Shown piece by piece: positions 38,849 to 48,340 of a DNA stretch of 64,000 bases; position 1 is the stretch's first letter; every line of letters begins with the position of its first letter. Both the position numbers and the translations under genes were made by a program. The notes below the pieces were generated by a model. That model was not told the DNA's origin. It ran no database searches and saw only the letters and a program-made list of their open reading frames with translations. This stretch comes from Deinococci bacterium. GTDB lineage: Bacteria > Deinococcota > Deinococci > Deinococcales > Trueperaceae. The DNA lies in assembly GCA_030149325.1 (NCBI GenBank), contig JASBRS010000045.1, positions 1-64,000 of the forward strand, written 5' to 3'.

Positions 38849-40546
38849 TCAGCGACCGCCCGACCAGAAGCCGCAGGCCGCCGGCACCGGCGGGCCCAGG
38901 GCGGCCGGCGTGCCGAAGCGCATGCGCTGGCCCGAGGTCGGGTACGCCGGCCAGGCCGGCACACCGCTCGCGGCCGGCGCCCCGCTGCGCACGAACGCGC
39001 CCCAGGCGGCCATCATCGTGTCCGAGAGCTTGCGCTCGGCCGGCGTGAAGGCATCCTTCCCTCCGGCCGTCCCGAACACGAAGGGCAACTCGTCGCCGTG
39101 GCAGGAGCGGCCGGCGCACATCGGCACGTCGGCCCACAGGTTGAACGACGGCACGTGCGCGAAGCTGTAGAGGTAGGCGGGCGCCCGCGCCGCGGCGGCC
39201 ACCGCGCGCGTGGGGCACACGAACAGGCCGTCGCTGGCGGCCCGGATCACGGTGTCGGTGGTATCGCCGAACCAGGCCGGCGGGTAGTGAAATGCCAGTT
39301 CGGCCGTCCTGGCCGGCCCCACGAACAACTTGGCCAGCACGTCGTAGCCGAGCAGGCCGATGGGCGCGTCGTCGGCGAAGAACAGGGTCGCCTCGCTGCC
39401 GTTGGTCCCCAGCAGCGCCGGCAGGTCGAGGCCTCCGGCGAGGGCGGCCGCGTACGGTTGCCGCACCACCAGGCGGCCGTCGATCACCGGCGCCCACGGG
39501 AGGAAGGCGGGCAACCCCTGCCCGGCCAGCGCGACCTTCTGGGAGCTGTGGTCCTGCGCGTTCAGGATCGTCGCCAACGGCAGGCGCTGCAGGCAGGCGA
39601 GGGTGTCGGTGGTGACCTTGCAACCCGTCTTCAGGAGGAAGAGATCGGCGCTCAGGCGCGCCTGGTCCTCGGTGCGGTAGGGGAGCCCGAAGGGGTCGGA
39701 CTCGAGGATGACGGCACGGAACAGCCCCCGGCTGCTGGGGACCGAGAGCGCCTGCAACCCCGCCGACATCGCCCCGGCGCTCTCCCCCGCCAGCGTCACC
39801 CGCGCCGGGTCGCCGCCGAAGGCGCCGATGCTGTGCTGCACCCAGCGCAACGCGAGCTGCTGGTCGAGCAACCCCAGGTTCGGTGTGACGCCGGGCGCGC
39901 CGGCCAGGAAGCCGAGGACGCCGATGCGGTAGTTGAGCGTCACCACCACGATCCCCTGGCTGGCGGCCAGCCGCGCGCCGTCGTAGAGGTAGCGGCCGCC
40001 GGGGTAGAGGCGCTGCGAGGTGCCGCCGTGCACGAAGCCGCCGCCGTAGAGGAACACCATCACCGGCAGCGGCGCGGGCGCGGGTCGCTCGCCGGGCGCG
40101 GGCGGGAACTCGGACGGCGGGGCGGGCGTCGGAGGGGCGTCCGAGAGTGCGCTTGCAGGCGCAGACGGGGCGGCCGGCGGGTCGCGCGGCACCCAGACGT
40201 TGACGGTCAGGCAGTCCTCGGACTGCTCGAGCCCCTCCACGTAGGGGCCCGTCTGCGGGCACACGGGCCCGAAGGCGGTGGCGTCCCGCACCCTGGACCA
40301 GGCTGCCGCCGGCACCGGCGGACGGAAGCGTTCCGCCCCCGCCGTCGAGGCGGCGTAGGGGATGCCAAGGAAGGCGTCGACGGGGGTGCCACCGACGCGC
40401 TCACGCACGCCGCAGACGGCACCGGTCGGGGTGGCCACCACCGGACCCGCGCACGCGGTCGGCGCCGACTGGGCGCCGGCCACGACCGGCCCGGCGGCCA
40501 GCCAGGCCGCAATCAAGAAGAGGCGGAAGGTAGGACGCTGGAGCAT
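38849..40546 (-). CDS. secreted type-B carboxylesterase
   Basis: Signal peptide; 'FLGIPYA', '[11 protein letters not shown]', 'VFLYGGGF', '[12 protein letters not shown]'. Confidence 0.9.
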   Translation of the reverse strand: MLQRPTFRLFLIAAWLAAGPVVAGAQSAPTACAGPVVATPTGAVCGVRERVGGTPVDAFLGIPYAASTAGAERFRPPVPAAAWSRVRDATAFGPVCPQTGPYVEGLEQSEDCLTVNVWVPRDPPAAPSAPASALSDAPPTPAPPSEFPPAPGERPAPAPLPVMVFLYGGGFVHGGTSQRLYPGGRYLYDGARLAASQGIVVVTLNYRIGVLGFLAGAPGVTPNLGLLDQQLALRWVQHSIGAFGGDPARVTLAGESAGAMSAGLQALSVPSSRGLFRAVILESDPFGLPYRTEDQARLSADLFLLKTGCKVTTDTLACLQRLPLATILNAQDHSSQKVALAGQGLPAFLPWAPVIDGRLVVRQPYAAALAGGLDLPALLGTNGSEATLFFADDAPIGLLGYDVLAKLFVGPARTAELAFHYPPAWFGDTTDTVIRAASDGLFVCPTRAVAAAARAPAYLYSFAHVPSFNLWADVPMCAGRSCHGDELPFVFGTAGGKDAFTPAERKLSDTMMAAWGAFVRSGAPAASGVPAWPAYPTSGQRMRFGTPAALGPPVPAACGFWSGGR

Positions 40547-40621
40547 GGGCCTCGACCCCGTCACGCGGGGGCGCCGGCCCGATCCGAGCGTCGGCCAGGT
40601 GACGGACGCCCCCGCGTCACC

Positions 40622-41035
40622 TCAGTCTACGAGCGCTCCATGAAGGCTCTCGAGCGCGCGCTTCAGGCGCCCCTGGGCCTCGCTCGGCAGGTCGGCCAGC
40701 TCGCCGGCCGCGGCGCCGTCCACCAGCGAGAACATCGCCACCGGATCGAGCGCGCTCACGCGGATGCCGCCGTCGACCTCGCGCAAGACCACGTTGCAGG
40801 GCAGCAGCAGCCCGATCTCGCGGTCGGCGCTCAGCGCCTTGTGGGCCAGCGGGGGGTTGCAGGCGCCGAGGATCTCGTAGCGCTCCATGTCGGCGTCCAG
40901 CTTCTGCTTCAGGGTGCTCTGCACGTCGATGGTCGTCAGCACGCCGAAGCCCTGCTCCTTGAGGGCCGCGACCACGCGCTCCTTGACCTCGTCGTAGCCG
41001 CCGGGGACGGTGATGCTCATGCTGAACTGGGCCAT
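40622..41035 (-). CDS. DUF302 domain-containing protein
   Basis: 'GYDEVKERVVAALKEQGFGVLTTIDVQSTLKQKL...YEILGACNPPLAHKALSADREIGLLLPCNVVLRE'; GGAGG SD. Confidence 0.9.
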   Translation of the reverse strand: MAQFSMSITVPGGYDEVKERVVAALKEQGFGVLTTIDVQSTLKQKLDADMERYEILGACNPPLAHKALSADREIGLLLPCNVVLREVDGGIRVSALDPVAMFSLVDGAAAGELADLPSEAQGRLKRALESLHGALVD

Positions 41036-41087
41036 GCTGTCTCTCCTCCTGCGCCGTGGGGGCGGGCGCACCGCGATCGGGACCGAC

Positions 41088-41100
41088 ACCCCCTGGGGGT
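41088..41100. promoter_or_regulatory. CsoR/CstR-like G/C-tract operator upstream of DUF302 gene
   Basis: ACCCCC-T-GGGGGT perfect dyad followed by ATG (minus: ATACCCCCAGGGGGTG). Confidence 0.5.
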
Positions 41101-41279
41101 ATGGGCGAGGCTAGCATCCGGCCTCGGCGAGGGGATGTGTCGTGGCTGCCCTCCCGCCCTTCGCATGTCGGTAGACGCTGACTAGACGGCCGTCCCCTAG
41201 CCTGACTCCGCGCCGCTACGGAGGAGGCGACGCTCCAGAGCCACCTCGTCCGGTCCATCCTTCGCCAGGGGGGAACACC

Positions 41280-42578
41280 ATGTCCATGCCACGCTGGTCC
41301 GTCGGGCTCGCTTTCGCTGCGCTGGCCCTGACGCTCACCGCCTGCAATTCCTCGACGCCCGCCGGCGGCAACGCCAACCCTACGACGGTCACCGTGACCG
41401 CGGTCGGCACGGTGCCGTGGCTCGCCGCGCAGGACGGTGCCGGCGCCTGGGCCCTACTCTCCGGAAGCAGCTTCACCGTCAACGACAGCGCTGGCAAGTA
41501 CGGCGTCGCCTGGGTGTGCACCCTCGGCTCGGGGCAGAACGAAGTCCACGTCACGCAAGCGACGACGTCGGATGCCACGTCGCTCACCGCCTCCTGCCAG
41601 GCGGCACCCGCCCCCGCCACCGGGGACATCTCCGGGACGGTCTCCGGCATCCCTTCGGGAGGGTACGCCCTGATCTCCTTCGGCGGACAGGTGGCTCTGG
41701 TCTACGCCTCTACCCCGAATTTCAGCTTCCACGGCATCGCCGCCGGCCCCCAGACCATCGCCGGCTTCGTGGCCGACAGCAACGGCTACCTGGTCAGCGA
41801 CTACGTACGCCGCAACGTGACGGTCCAGAGCGGTTCCAACCCGAATCTCACCGTAGATCTTGCGAACACGACGTACACCACGACCACGGGCCTCGGCACC
41901 AAGGACTTCAGCGCCACCGGCGGCCCCTCCAATGAGACCGTCGGCATCGGCCTCACCTACCTGACCAGCGCGATCACTCCAAACATGCTCGTCAAGATGG
42001 GCACGTTCTCCTCCATCTCCTACATGTTCATCCCATCCGCCCTCGCGCAGCCCTCGGACGCCTACGTGTTCACCGCCGACGCGCACACGACCGGCTTCGG
42101 CACGGGCAGCGGTGGCGACGACCAGCACGTCTTCTTCGTATCGCAGCAGCCAGGCCCGACCACAAGCCTGTCGATCCCAGGCGCCCTGCCGGGCACGGTC
42201 GGCATCGGCGTGTCCGGCGGAACGGCCGCCGCCACCTGGGGTTCGCCTTCGTTCTCCACCAGCGGTGGTGCCACCGCGTTCTTCGCCAGTGTCACGCCCG
42301 GCGCACCCAGTCCCATCTGGACCGTGAGCGTGAGCTCGGCCTGGCTCGGCTCGGCCACCAGCTATCGGTTCCCCGACTTCACCAGCACCAGCGGCTGGAA
42401 CGCCGGCTGGAACTTCCCCACCGGCGTCACGGCCGACGCCTGGGTCGAAGCGGCGCACGCCAACCTCACCTTCGATCAGCTCCTCGAGGTCGTGAGGGCC
42501 GGCGACCTGGCGAACGGCTACCCCAACGGCACCAGCTTCGAGCTGGCCCAGCATCTCGTCGTCGGGGGCATCTACTGA
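41280..42578 (+). CDS. hypothetical lipoprotein
   Basis: Signal/lipobox 'FAALALTLTACNSS'; 432 aa, Thr/Ser/Gly-rich. Confidence 0.75.
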   Translation: MSMPRWSVGLAFAALALTLTACNSSTPAGGNANPTTVTVTAVGTVPWLAAQDGAGAWALLSGSSFTVNDSAGKYGVAWVCTLGSGQNEVHVTQATTSDATSLTASCQAAPAPATGDISGTVSGIPSGGYALISFGGQVALVYASTPNFSFHGIAAGPQTIAGFVADSNGYLVSDYVRRNVTVQSGSNPNLTVDLANTTYTTTTGLGTKDFSATGGPSNETVGIGLTYLTSAITPNMLVKMGTFSSISYMFIPSALAQPSDAYVFTADAHTTGFGTGSGGDDQHVFFVSQQPGPTTSLSIPGALPGTVGIGVSGGTAAATWGSPSFSTSGGATAFFASVTPGAPSPIWTVSVSSAWLGSATSYRFPDFTSTSGWNAGWNFPTGVTADAWVEAAHANLTFDQLLEVVRAGDLANGYPNGTSFELAQHLVVGGIY

Positions 42579-42654
42579 ACGCGGTCATGGCCGTCGAAGG
42601 CGGCGCCCTGCCGCAGGCAGGCATCCGCGATGGGGCACGGCGGCATTCAGCTAC

Positions 42655-42918
42655 GTGATCCAGGCCAACGACCTCGTGCTGAAGATGTACCGCTGGCAGG
42701 AGCTGCGGGCACTGCTGGCGCACCATTCCTGCCCCCTGGTGGACGCTAGCGCTGGCAGCACCCTGACCACCGGCCGCTCCAAGACGGCAACGGAGCTGGC
42801 TCCCGATGCGGCTCGATGGCAGGATCTCTTGGACTGGGAGCTGCGCGGCGGCCGCGAGCCCGGCGCCCTCCATGCCGTCGCGCACATCAGCGCGGTGGTA
42901 CGCAGGCGCGAGGCGTAG
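42655..42918 (+). pseudogene. remnant of SAM-dependent methyltransferase C-terminus (candidate)
   Basis: 'MYRWQELRALLAHHSCPLVDASAGSTL...DLLDWELRGGREPGALHAVAHISAVVRR' resembles a class-I methyltransferase C-terminal tail; no upstream SAM-binding domain. Confidence 0.45.
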
Positions 42919-42937
42919 GAGAGCCGAGAGCCCTCGC

Positions 42938-44113
42938 GTGGGAACCTGGGGCGTGCAACGCCTGCCGCACCTGCCCGCCCTGCCGGTGCCTCCCGCCGAG
43001 GAGCGCTTCCGCGTGATCTTCGCGCACATGCTGCAGGTGGCCGTGCCGATCCACTTCGCGTTGGCCACGCTCTTCCTGGTGCTCGGACAGACGACGCTGG
43101 CCTGGGTCAACCTGGGTAGCATCGCGCTGCACCTGACGGTGCGGGTCCTGCTACGGCACGGGCGCGGCCACCAGGCCTTCCTGCTGGCGGTGGCGAATCT
43201 CCTGCTGCTGTTCGTCACGGCGACCCTGTTGATGGGCTGGGCGAGCGGCTTCCACTACTACCTGCTGGTGCTGCCGCTACTGTTCGTGCTCTATCCCGGC
43301 TGGTCGCGCTCGGTCAAGGCGGCGGCCTGCACCGGCGTCGCGGGCGCCTACGGTCTGCTCGCGCTCCACGCCTACCTAGGAGGAAGGCTGGTCTCGCACA
43401 TGGCACCTGGGGTGGACGCCTTCGGGATCTTCAACGCCGTCAGCTTCGCCGTCACGATGTCGGTGCTGTCGTTCATCGTGGGCAAGACCACCGCCGACGC
43501 CGAGAACGGCCTGCGTCATGCCACCGTCACGCTGGAGGAGCTCTCCAACCGCGATCCGCTCACCGGCCTGCTCAACCGCCGCGCCATGGAGGCGCTGCTG
43601 CAGGCGGCGCACGCTCGCCTGGAGGTCGCCGGCGAACCGTACGCCGTGGCCTTGATCGACCTCGACCACTTCAAGCGCCTCAACGACAGCCACGGCCACA
43701 GCTGCGGCGACGCCGTGTTGGGAGCCATCTCCGGCGCTCTCCAGGGAGCCGTGCGCGACTCCGACCACGTCGCGCGCTGGGGCGGCGAGGAGTTCCTGGT
43801 GCTCCTCACCAACAGCTCGCGCAGCGGCGCCGACAACGCCGCCCACAAGATGCTGGAGGCGTTACGCGCCTGCCGCATCGATTGCCTCAGTGCGGACGGC
43901 ATCGGCGGCGGCGCCACCCTGCTCGAGCCCACCTTCCTCGGCATCACCGCCACCCTCGGCGTCGCCGCCGGCACGCCCTTCCGCGGCGCGGAGGCCACCG
44001 TGCGGGCCGCCGACGAGGCGCTCTACCAGGGCAAGCGTGCGGGCAGGGACCGCGTCGTGATGGAGCACCCGGCCGACGTTGGGGCCCACGCCGGGGCCGA
44101 GACGATCGCCTAG
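42938..44113 (+). CDS. diguanylate cyclase (N-terminal membrane region + GGDEF)
   Basis: 'LSNRDPLTGLLNRRAMEALL', 'GGEEF', I-site 'RDSD' five residues upstream of GGEEF; about 6 TM. Exact start uncertain. Confidence 0.88.
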   Translation: MGTWGVQRLPHLPALPVPPAEERFRVIFAHMLQVAVPIHFALATLFLVLGQTTLAWVNLGSIALHLTVRVLLRHGRGHQAFLLAVANLLLLFVTATLLMGWASGFHYYLLVLPLLFVLYPGWSRSVKAAACTGVAGAYGLLALHAYLGGRLVSHMAPGVDAFGIFNAVSFAVTMSVLSFIVGKTTADAENGLRHATVTLEELSNRDPLTGLLNRRAMEALLQAAHARLEVAGEPYAVALIDLDHFKRLNDSHGHSCGDAVLGAISGALQGAVRDSDHVARWGGEEFLVLLTNSSRSGADNAAHKMLEALRACRIDCLSADGIGGGATLLEPTFLGITATLGVAAGTPFRGAEATVRAADEALYQGKRAGRDRVVMEHPADVGAHAGAETIA

Positions 44114-44871
44114 CGAGGTCCCTCGGCGCCCACAGCGCCCGGACCCCGCGCGGCCGTGAACAGCAGCGACACGGGCCAGGACGCGCCGTCCATGCGGGGC
44201 TCCTCGAGGCGTTCGAAGACGAGCCCGGCGTCGCCCACCACCCGCGACCAGGACGCCAGCGTCCTGGCGTACCAGGGCATGGGGGCGGCGAAGGCTCCGC
44301 CGAAGCCATCGAAGGTCTCCTCGTGCCAGCCGTCGGCGTAGCGCTCGGCACCGAGCGTCAACGGATGGAGCGTCTGCACCACCAGGCGGCCGGCAGGACC
44401 CAGGCGGGCCACCAGCGCTCCGAGCAGGCCGCCGATCTCGGCCTCGAGCAGCGAGAAGTTGCAGACGGCCACATCGAACGGGCCCCGGATCACGTCGTCG
44501 TCCCGCGCGAAGGTGGCGTAGTCGAGCCGCACGAAGGTGCCGGGCCCGCTGCCGGCCGCTCGTACCAGCGCCTCGCTGGCGTCGAAGCCGACGACGCTCA
44601 CGCCTCGGGCCTCCAGCGCGTGGGCCAGCCAGCCCTCCCCACAACCGACGTCCAGCACACGCCCGGGGCGCAGCCGCGTCACGGCGGCGAGCACCGCGGC
44701 GTTGGTGGCGCGGTCGCGGCTCGCGATCCGCCCCTGGCGCACCGCGTCGGTCCAGGCCGCGGCGTTGGAATCCCAGCTCGCGACCAGTCGCTCCCGCGGG
44801 TCGGTCGGGACAGGGGCGTCGCTCACGGGGTCGTCGCTCACGGGGTCGTCCCTGACAGGGTCGTCGCTCAC
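44110..44871 (-). CDS. class I SAM-dependent methyltransferase with repetitive N-terminus
   Basis: 'GRVLDVGCGEGWLAHALEARGVSVVGFDAS'; N-terminal (S/R)DDPV repeats. Confidence 0.88.
   Translation of the reverse strand: MSDDPVRDDPVSDDPVSDAPVPTDPRERLVASWDSNAAAWTDAVRQGRIASRDRATNAAVLAAVTRLRPGRVLDVGCGEGWLAHALEARGVSVVGFDASEALVRAAGSGPGTFVRLDYATFARDDDVIRGPFDVAVCNFSLLEAEIGGLLGALVARLGPAGRLVVQTLHPLTLGAERYADGWHEETFDGFGGAFAAPMPWYARTLASWSRVVGDAGLVFERLEEPRMDGASWPVSLLFTAARGPGAVGAEGPR
44812..44871. repeat. 4 x 15-bp tandem repeat at 5' end of methyltransferase gene
   Basis: Units aggggcgtcgctcac / ggggtcgtcgctcac / ggggtcgtccctgac / agggtcgtcgctcac. Confidence 0.85.
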
Positions 44872-45012
44872 GGGCTCATGATAGCGGCGCGGGACCTCGT
44901 GCCGGCGGCCTCGTCAGGGCCGTGAGCGCTGTCGCCGACGCCGCCGCGACCCCCTGGTAGCCTCCGAGAGACCAGCACGACGGGACGGGAGTGGAGAGGC
45001 CTTGCGCGCATC

Positions 45013-46452
45013 GTGAACAGGTTCGTCCGTCGACTGCCCGGCCCGATGCTCTTAACCGTGCTCGTGCTCGCCCTCGGCCTGGCCGGCTGCTCCTCCCTCT
45101 TCGGTTCCCCGGTCTCGATGCACGACTGGACACGCTTCGGCTGGGACGCCGCCCGCTCGAGCGCTCCGGACGTCGCGGTGGGCATCGCGGCCGCCGACCT
45201 CGGAACGCTGGTCCGTCAGCAGGTGACGCTCCCCGGAACCGTCGACGCCTCCGTCGTCTACCTGCATGCCGTCCGCGTGGCGGGCGCGGTGCACGACGCC
45301 TTCTTCGCCACCACCACCTACGGCCGCACCCTCGCCATCGACGCCGACACCGGCGCCGTCCTGTGGACCTTCACGCCCCCGGACTACGGCACCCTGGCCG
45401 GCACCTACCGCATCACCACCGCCACACCCGTCGTGGATCCCGACCGCGCGCACCTCTACGCCGCGGCGCCGGACGGCAAGGTACGCAAGCTGGCCGTCGC
45501 CGACGGTCACGAGGTCTGGGGCACCGCCGTGACCACCCTGCCGGAGCGGGAGAAGATCACGGCCGCGCTGAACTTCGCCGGCGGTCACGTGCTGGTGACG
45601 ACCGGCGGCTACGCCGGCGACATCCCGCCCTACCAGGGGCACGTGGCCGTGCTCGACGCCGGAACCGGGGCGTTGCTGCAGGTGTGGAACGCGCTGTGCA
45701 GCGATACGACGGGGTTGCTGGTACCTTCGTCGTGCCCCCAGGCCGGCGCCGCCATCTGGGCGCGCGGCGGGGCGGTGGTCGACCCCTCCACCGGCGACCT
45801 CCTGGTGGCCACCGGCAACGCCCTCTGGGACGGCACCACCTCCTGGGGCGACGCCGTGCTCGAGCTCACCCCCGACGCCGGCCGCATGACCGGCAACTAC
45901 ACCCCCACCGAGACCCAGCAGCTCGAGCAGCTCGACCTCGACCTCGGGTCCACGGCCCCGGCGCTGCTGGGCGGAGGGCTGATCGCGCAGGGCGGCAAGG
46001 ACGCCAAGATCCGGCTGCTCGAGCTGGCGACGTTGCGGGGCACGGCCCCGCACATGGGCGGCGAGGTGCAGGTGGTGGCCACCCCCTCCGGCGGTCAGAT
46101 GTTCGGGGCGCCGGCGGTGTGGCATCACGGCGGCACGACCTGGCTGATCGCCTCCGACACCGGCGGCACCGGCGCGTGGAAGCTGGTGAACGGGACGCTG
46201 CAACCGGTGTGGAACGACCCCCATGGCGGCACCAGCCCGGTGGTGGCCGGCGGCCTGCTGTACGTCTACGATCCGGCCGGAGCCCTGCGGGTGCTCGATC
46301 CCCTCACGGGCAAGGTCCTCACCGAGCTCGCGGCCGGCTCCGGCCACTGGAACAGCCCCATCGTGATCGACGGCCGTATCGCCCTGCCCGAGGGCAACGC
46401 CAACGACCATGCCACCACCGGCGTGCTCGACCTCTGGCGGCTGCCGCACTGA
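45013..46452 (+). CDS. PQQ-like beta-propeller lipoprotein
   Basis: Lipobox 'LALGLAGCSS'; repeated blades 'TLAIDADTGAVLWTF', 'LYAAAPDGKVRKLAVADG', 'LYVYDPAGALRVLDPLTGKVL'. Confidence 0.85.
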   Translation: MNRFVRRLPGPMLLTVLVLALGLAGCSSLFGSPVSMHDWTRFGWDAARSSAPDVAVGIAAADLGTLVRQQVTLPGTVDASVVYLHAVRVAGAVHDAFFATTTYGRTLAIDADTGAVLWTFTPPDYGTLAGTYRITTATPVVDPDRAHLYAAAPDGKVRKLAVADGHEVWGTAVTTLPEREKITAALNFAGGHVLVTTGGYAGDIPPYQGHVAVLDAGTGALLQVWNALCSDTTGLLVPSSCPQAGAAIWARGGAVVDPSTGDLLVATGNALWDGTTSWGDAVLELTPDAGRMTGNYTPTETQQLEQLDLDLGSTAPALLGGGLIAQGGKDAKIRLLELATLRGTAPHMGGEVQVVATPSGGQMFGAPAVWHHGGTTWLIASDTGGTGAWKLVNGTLQPVWNDPHGGTSPVVAGGLLYVYDPAGALRVLDPLTGKVLTELAAGSGHWNSPIVIDGRIALPEGNANDHATTGVLDLWRLPH

Positions 46453-46468
46453 GCCAGAATCGCGCCGC

Positions 46469-46705
46469 TCAAGCCCGTTCGTCCTCGCGCACGTAGCGCC
46501 GCTCGCCGCTGCGCGGGTCGTACCACACCCGCTGGCGGATGCCGGTGGTGGGATCGATCGTCACCTCATCGGTGCGCTCGAACCCCGCCAACGGGCGCAC
46601 GTCGCGGGCGCGCAGGCGCCGGCGCCGCGCCCACAGGCTGGCGCCGACCGCCACGACCACGATCGCGACCTCGAGCCCGACGTACGACGCCAGGAACGTG
46701 AGCAC
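46469..46705 (-). CDS. small single-TM hypothetical protein
   Basis: 78 aa, N-terminal TM then basic tail; last gene of a tight minus-strand operon. Confidence 0.6.
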   Translation of the reverse strand: MLTFLASYVGLEVAIVVVAVGASLWARRRRLRARDVRPLAGFERTDEVTIDPTTGIRQRVWYDPRSGERRYVREDERA

Positions 46706-46708
46706 CGG

Positions 46709-47029
46709 CTAGCCCTCGCGCAGCACCACGGCGGTGCCGAAGGCGACCACCTCGGACATGGTCTGCCCGACCTCGCTGGAGTCGAAGCGCATCATCACCA
46801 CGGCGTTGGCGCCCATGGCGTGCGCGTTCTCCACAAGCCGGTCGATGGCCGACTTGCGGGCGTCCTCCAGCATCTCGGTGTACTCCTTGATCTCCCCGCC
46901 GCCCAGGCTTCGCAACGCGGCGGTGATGTTGCCGCCGATGCCGCGGCTGCGGACGACGATGCCGAACACCTGGCCCAGCACGCGTTCGACGGTGTGTCCG
47001 GGGACGTTCTCGGTGGTGACGACCAGCAT
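46709..47029 (-). CDS. YbjQ/UPF0145 family protein
   Basis: 'VTTENVPGHTVERVLGQVFGIVVRSRGIGGNITAALRSLGGGEIKEYTEMLEDARKSAIDRLVENAHAMGANAVVMMRFDSS'; AGGAGGAACGTC before ATG 47029. Confidence 0.95.
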   Translation of the reverse strand: MLVVTTENVPGHTVERVLGQVFGIVVRSRGIGGNITAALRSLGGGEIKEYTEMLEDARKSAIDRLVENAHAMGANAVVMMRFDSSEVGQTMSEVVAFGTAVVLREG

Positions 47030-47039
47030 GACGTTCCTC

Positions 47040-47768
47040 CTATCCGAGGTTCGCGGCGGCGAGCGCAAGCCAGCCGGCCAGCAGGGTAGCGGCGCCGACG
47101 ACGGCCATGAGCGCCTCCGCGAGGAAGGTCGAGCGCTTGACCAGCCGCACGACGCCCAGGTTGGAAGCGGTGTGGATGGGAACCATGAGGGCAGCCCACC
47201 ACGGGTTCGAAGCGATCAACAGCGTACTGCCGATGTGGAAGGCGCTGGCCGAGATGCGCTCGACCACGCCCACCAGCGGACTCGCGTTCAGGTTGCCGCT
47301 GGCGGCCAGAGCCTCGCGGATCTCCTGCGCCTGCTCGTCGGTGCGCTGCGACAGCCGCAGCACCACCAGCGCATTGACCACCGCGAACACCACCTCGATG
47401 GCGGCCCAGCCCTGCCCGAGCGACGCCGCCCAGCGGAACGAGGTGGCGGTGAGGAGCAGCGCCGCGAGCCGCACGCCTTCCTCCAGCGGCCCGGAGGCGG
47501 ACGCGACCCAGGTGGAGGCGCGCTCCTTGGGTAGGCCCTTGACGAGCAGGCCGATGGGGGCCCGCAACGCCAGCGCCAGCATCCAGCCGCCGGCACCGAG
47601 GGCGAAGGCGCGCGGGTCCAGCGGCACGCCGCCAGCCCAGAAGGCCAGTGCGAAGCCGATGGGCACCAGCGCGTAGAGCGGCAGGGCGCCGTAGAGGAGG
47701 CGCGCGGCGCCGCGGAAGTCGGCGGCCGACGCAGGGGTGGTCTCGGGAACGTTCAGCATGGGGTTCAC
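47040..47768 (-). CDS. YhfC-like putative glutamic intramembrane protease / multipass membrane protein
   Basis: 'GPLEEGVRLAALLL', 'GQGWAAIEVVF', 'ERISASAFHIGS', 'VPIHTASN' resemble EExxR, GWxxxE and TM-His motifs of the family. Confidence 0.65.
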   Translation of the reverse strand: MNPMLNVPETTPASAADFRGAARLLYGALPLYALVPIGFALAFWAGGVPLDPRAFALGAGGWMLALALRAPIGLLVKGLPKERASTWVASASGPLEEGVRLAALLLTATSFRWAASLGQGWAAIEVVFAVVNALVVLRLSQRTDEQAQEIREALAASGNLNASPLVGVVERISASAFHIGSTLLIASNPWWAALMVPIHTASNLGVVRLVKRSTFLAEALMAVVGAATLLAGWLALAAANLG

Positions 47769-48319
47769 TCCTCGGGGGTGGTCCCGGCCCGCGGCTCGGG
47801 GAGCACGATGGTGGAGAAGGTGCGGCGTCGGCGCCCGGGTCCCGGCTCGTGGGTCAGGGCACGGCCGAGGACGGCGCCGATCTCGGCGACGACCTCGCGG
47901 AACTCCTCGTCGGTCAGGTAGAGGGGCGCCTGGCGGTAGCCGACGCCGTCGCGCACCAGGTCGACGGTGTCCTGCTCGAGGTAGCGCGCGAAGTCGTCGA
48001 GCAGGCTCGCCAGGAAGGTGGTGAAGTAGCGCAGGTGATCGTCGCGGCCGGCCTGGGCGAGCTCGTCGGCGCTCACCGAGCCCTGGCTCTCGCTCAGCCC
48101 GTAGGTCCGTTCGACCGCGCCGCGCACGCGGCGCTCGTCGACCACGACCAGGATGCCGGCGTCGACGAGCTTGCCGAGGTGACGGTAGAGCGACGGCAGC
48201 GGCACGCCGTCGAGTCGCTCGCTGAGCTGCTGGGGCGTGAGCCGCCGCCCGCCGGCCAGCGCGCCGATGATGCGCATGCGTGCGGGGTGCAGGATCAGGT
48301 CGGCTCGGGTCGCGGTCAT
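47765..48319 (-). CDS. ArsR-like helix-turn-helix transcriptional regulator
   Basis: 'LHPARMRIIGALAGGRRLTPQQLSERLDGVPLPSLYRHLGKLVDAGILVVVDERRVRGAVERTYGL'; start refined to ATG 48319; 4-bp overlap with downstream gene. Confidence 0.85.
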   Translation of the reverse strand: MTATRADLILHPARMRIIGALAGGRRLTPQQLSERLDGVPLPSLYRHLGKLVDAGILVVVDERRVRGAVERTYGLSESQGSVSADELAQAGRDDHLRYFTTFLASLLDDFARYLEQDTVDLVRDGVGYRQAPLYLTDEEFREVVAEIGAVLGRALTHEPGPGRRRRTFSTIVLPEPRAGTTPEE

Positions 48320-48340
48320 GGGGTGGGGCTCTCGCCGTTC

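Noticed and set aside
44812-44871. Possible CRISPR-like tandem array
   Set aside because: The units are contiguous 15-mers inside a coding frame with no spacers.
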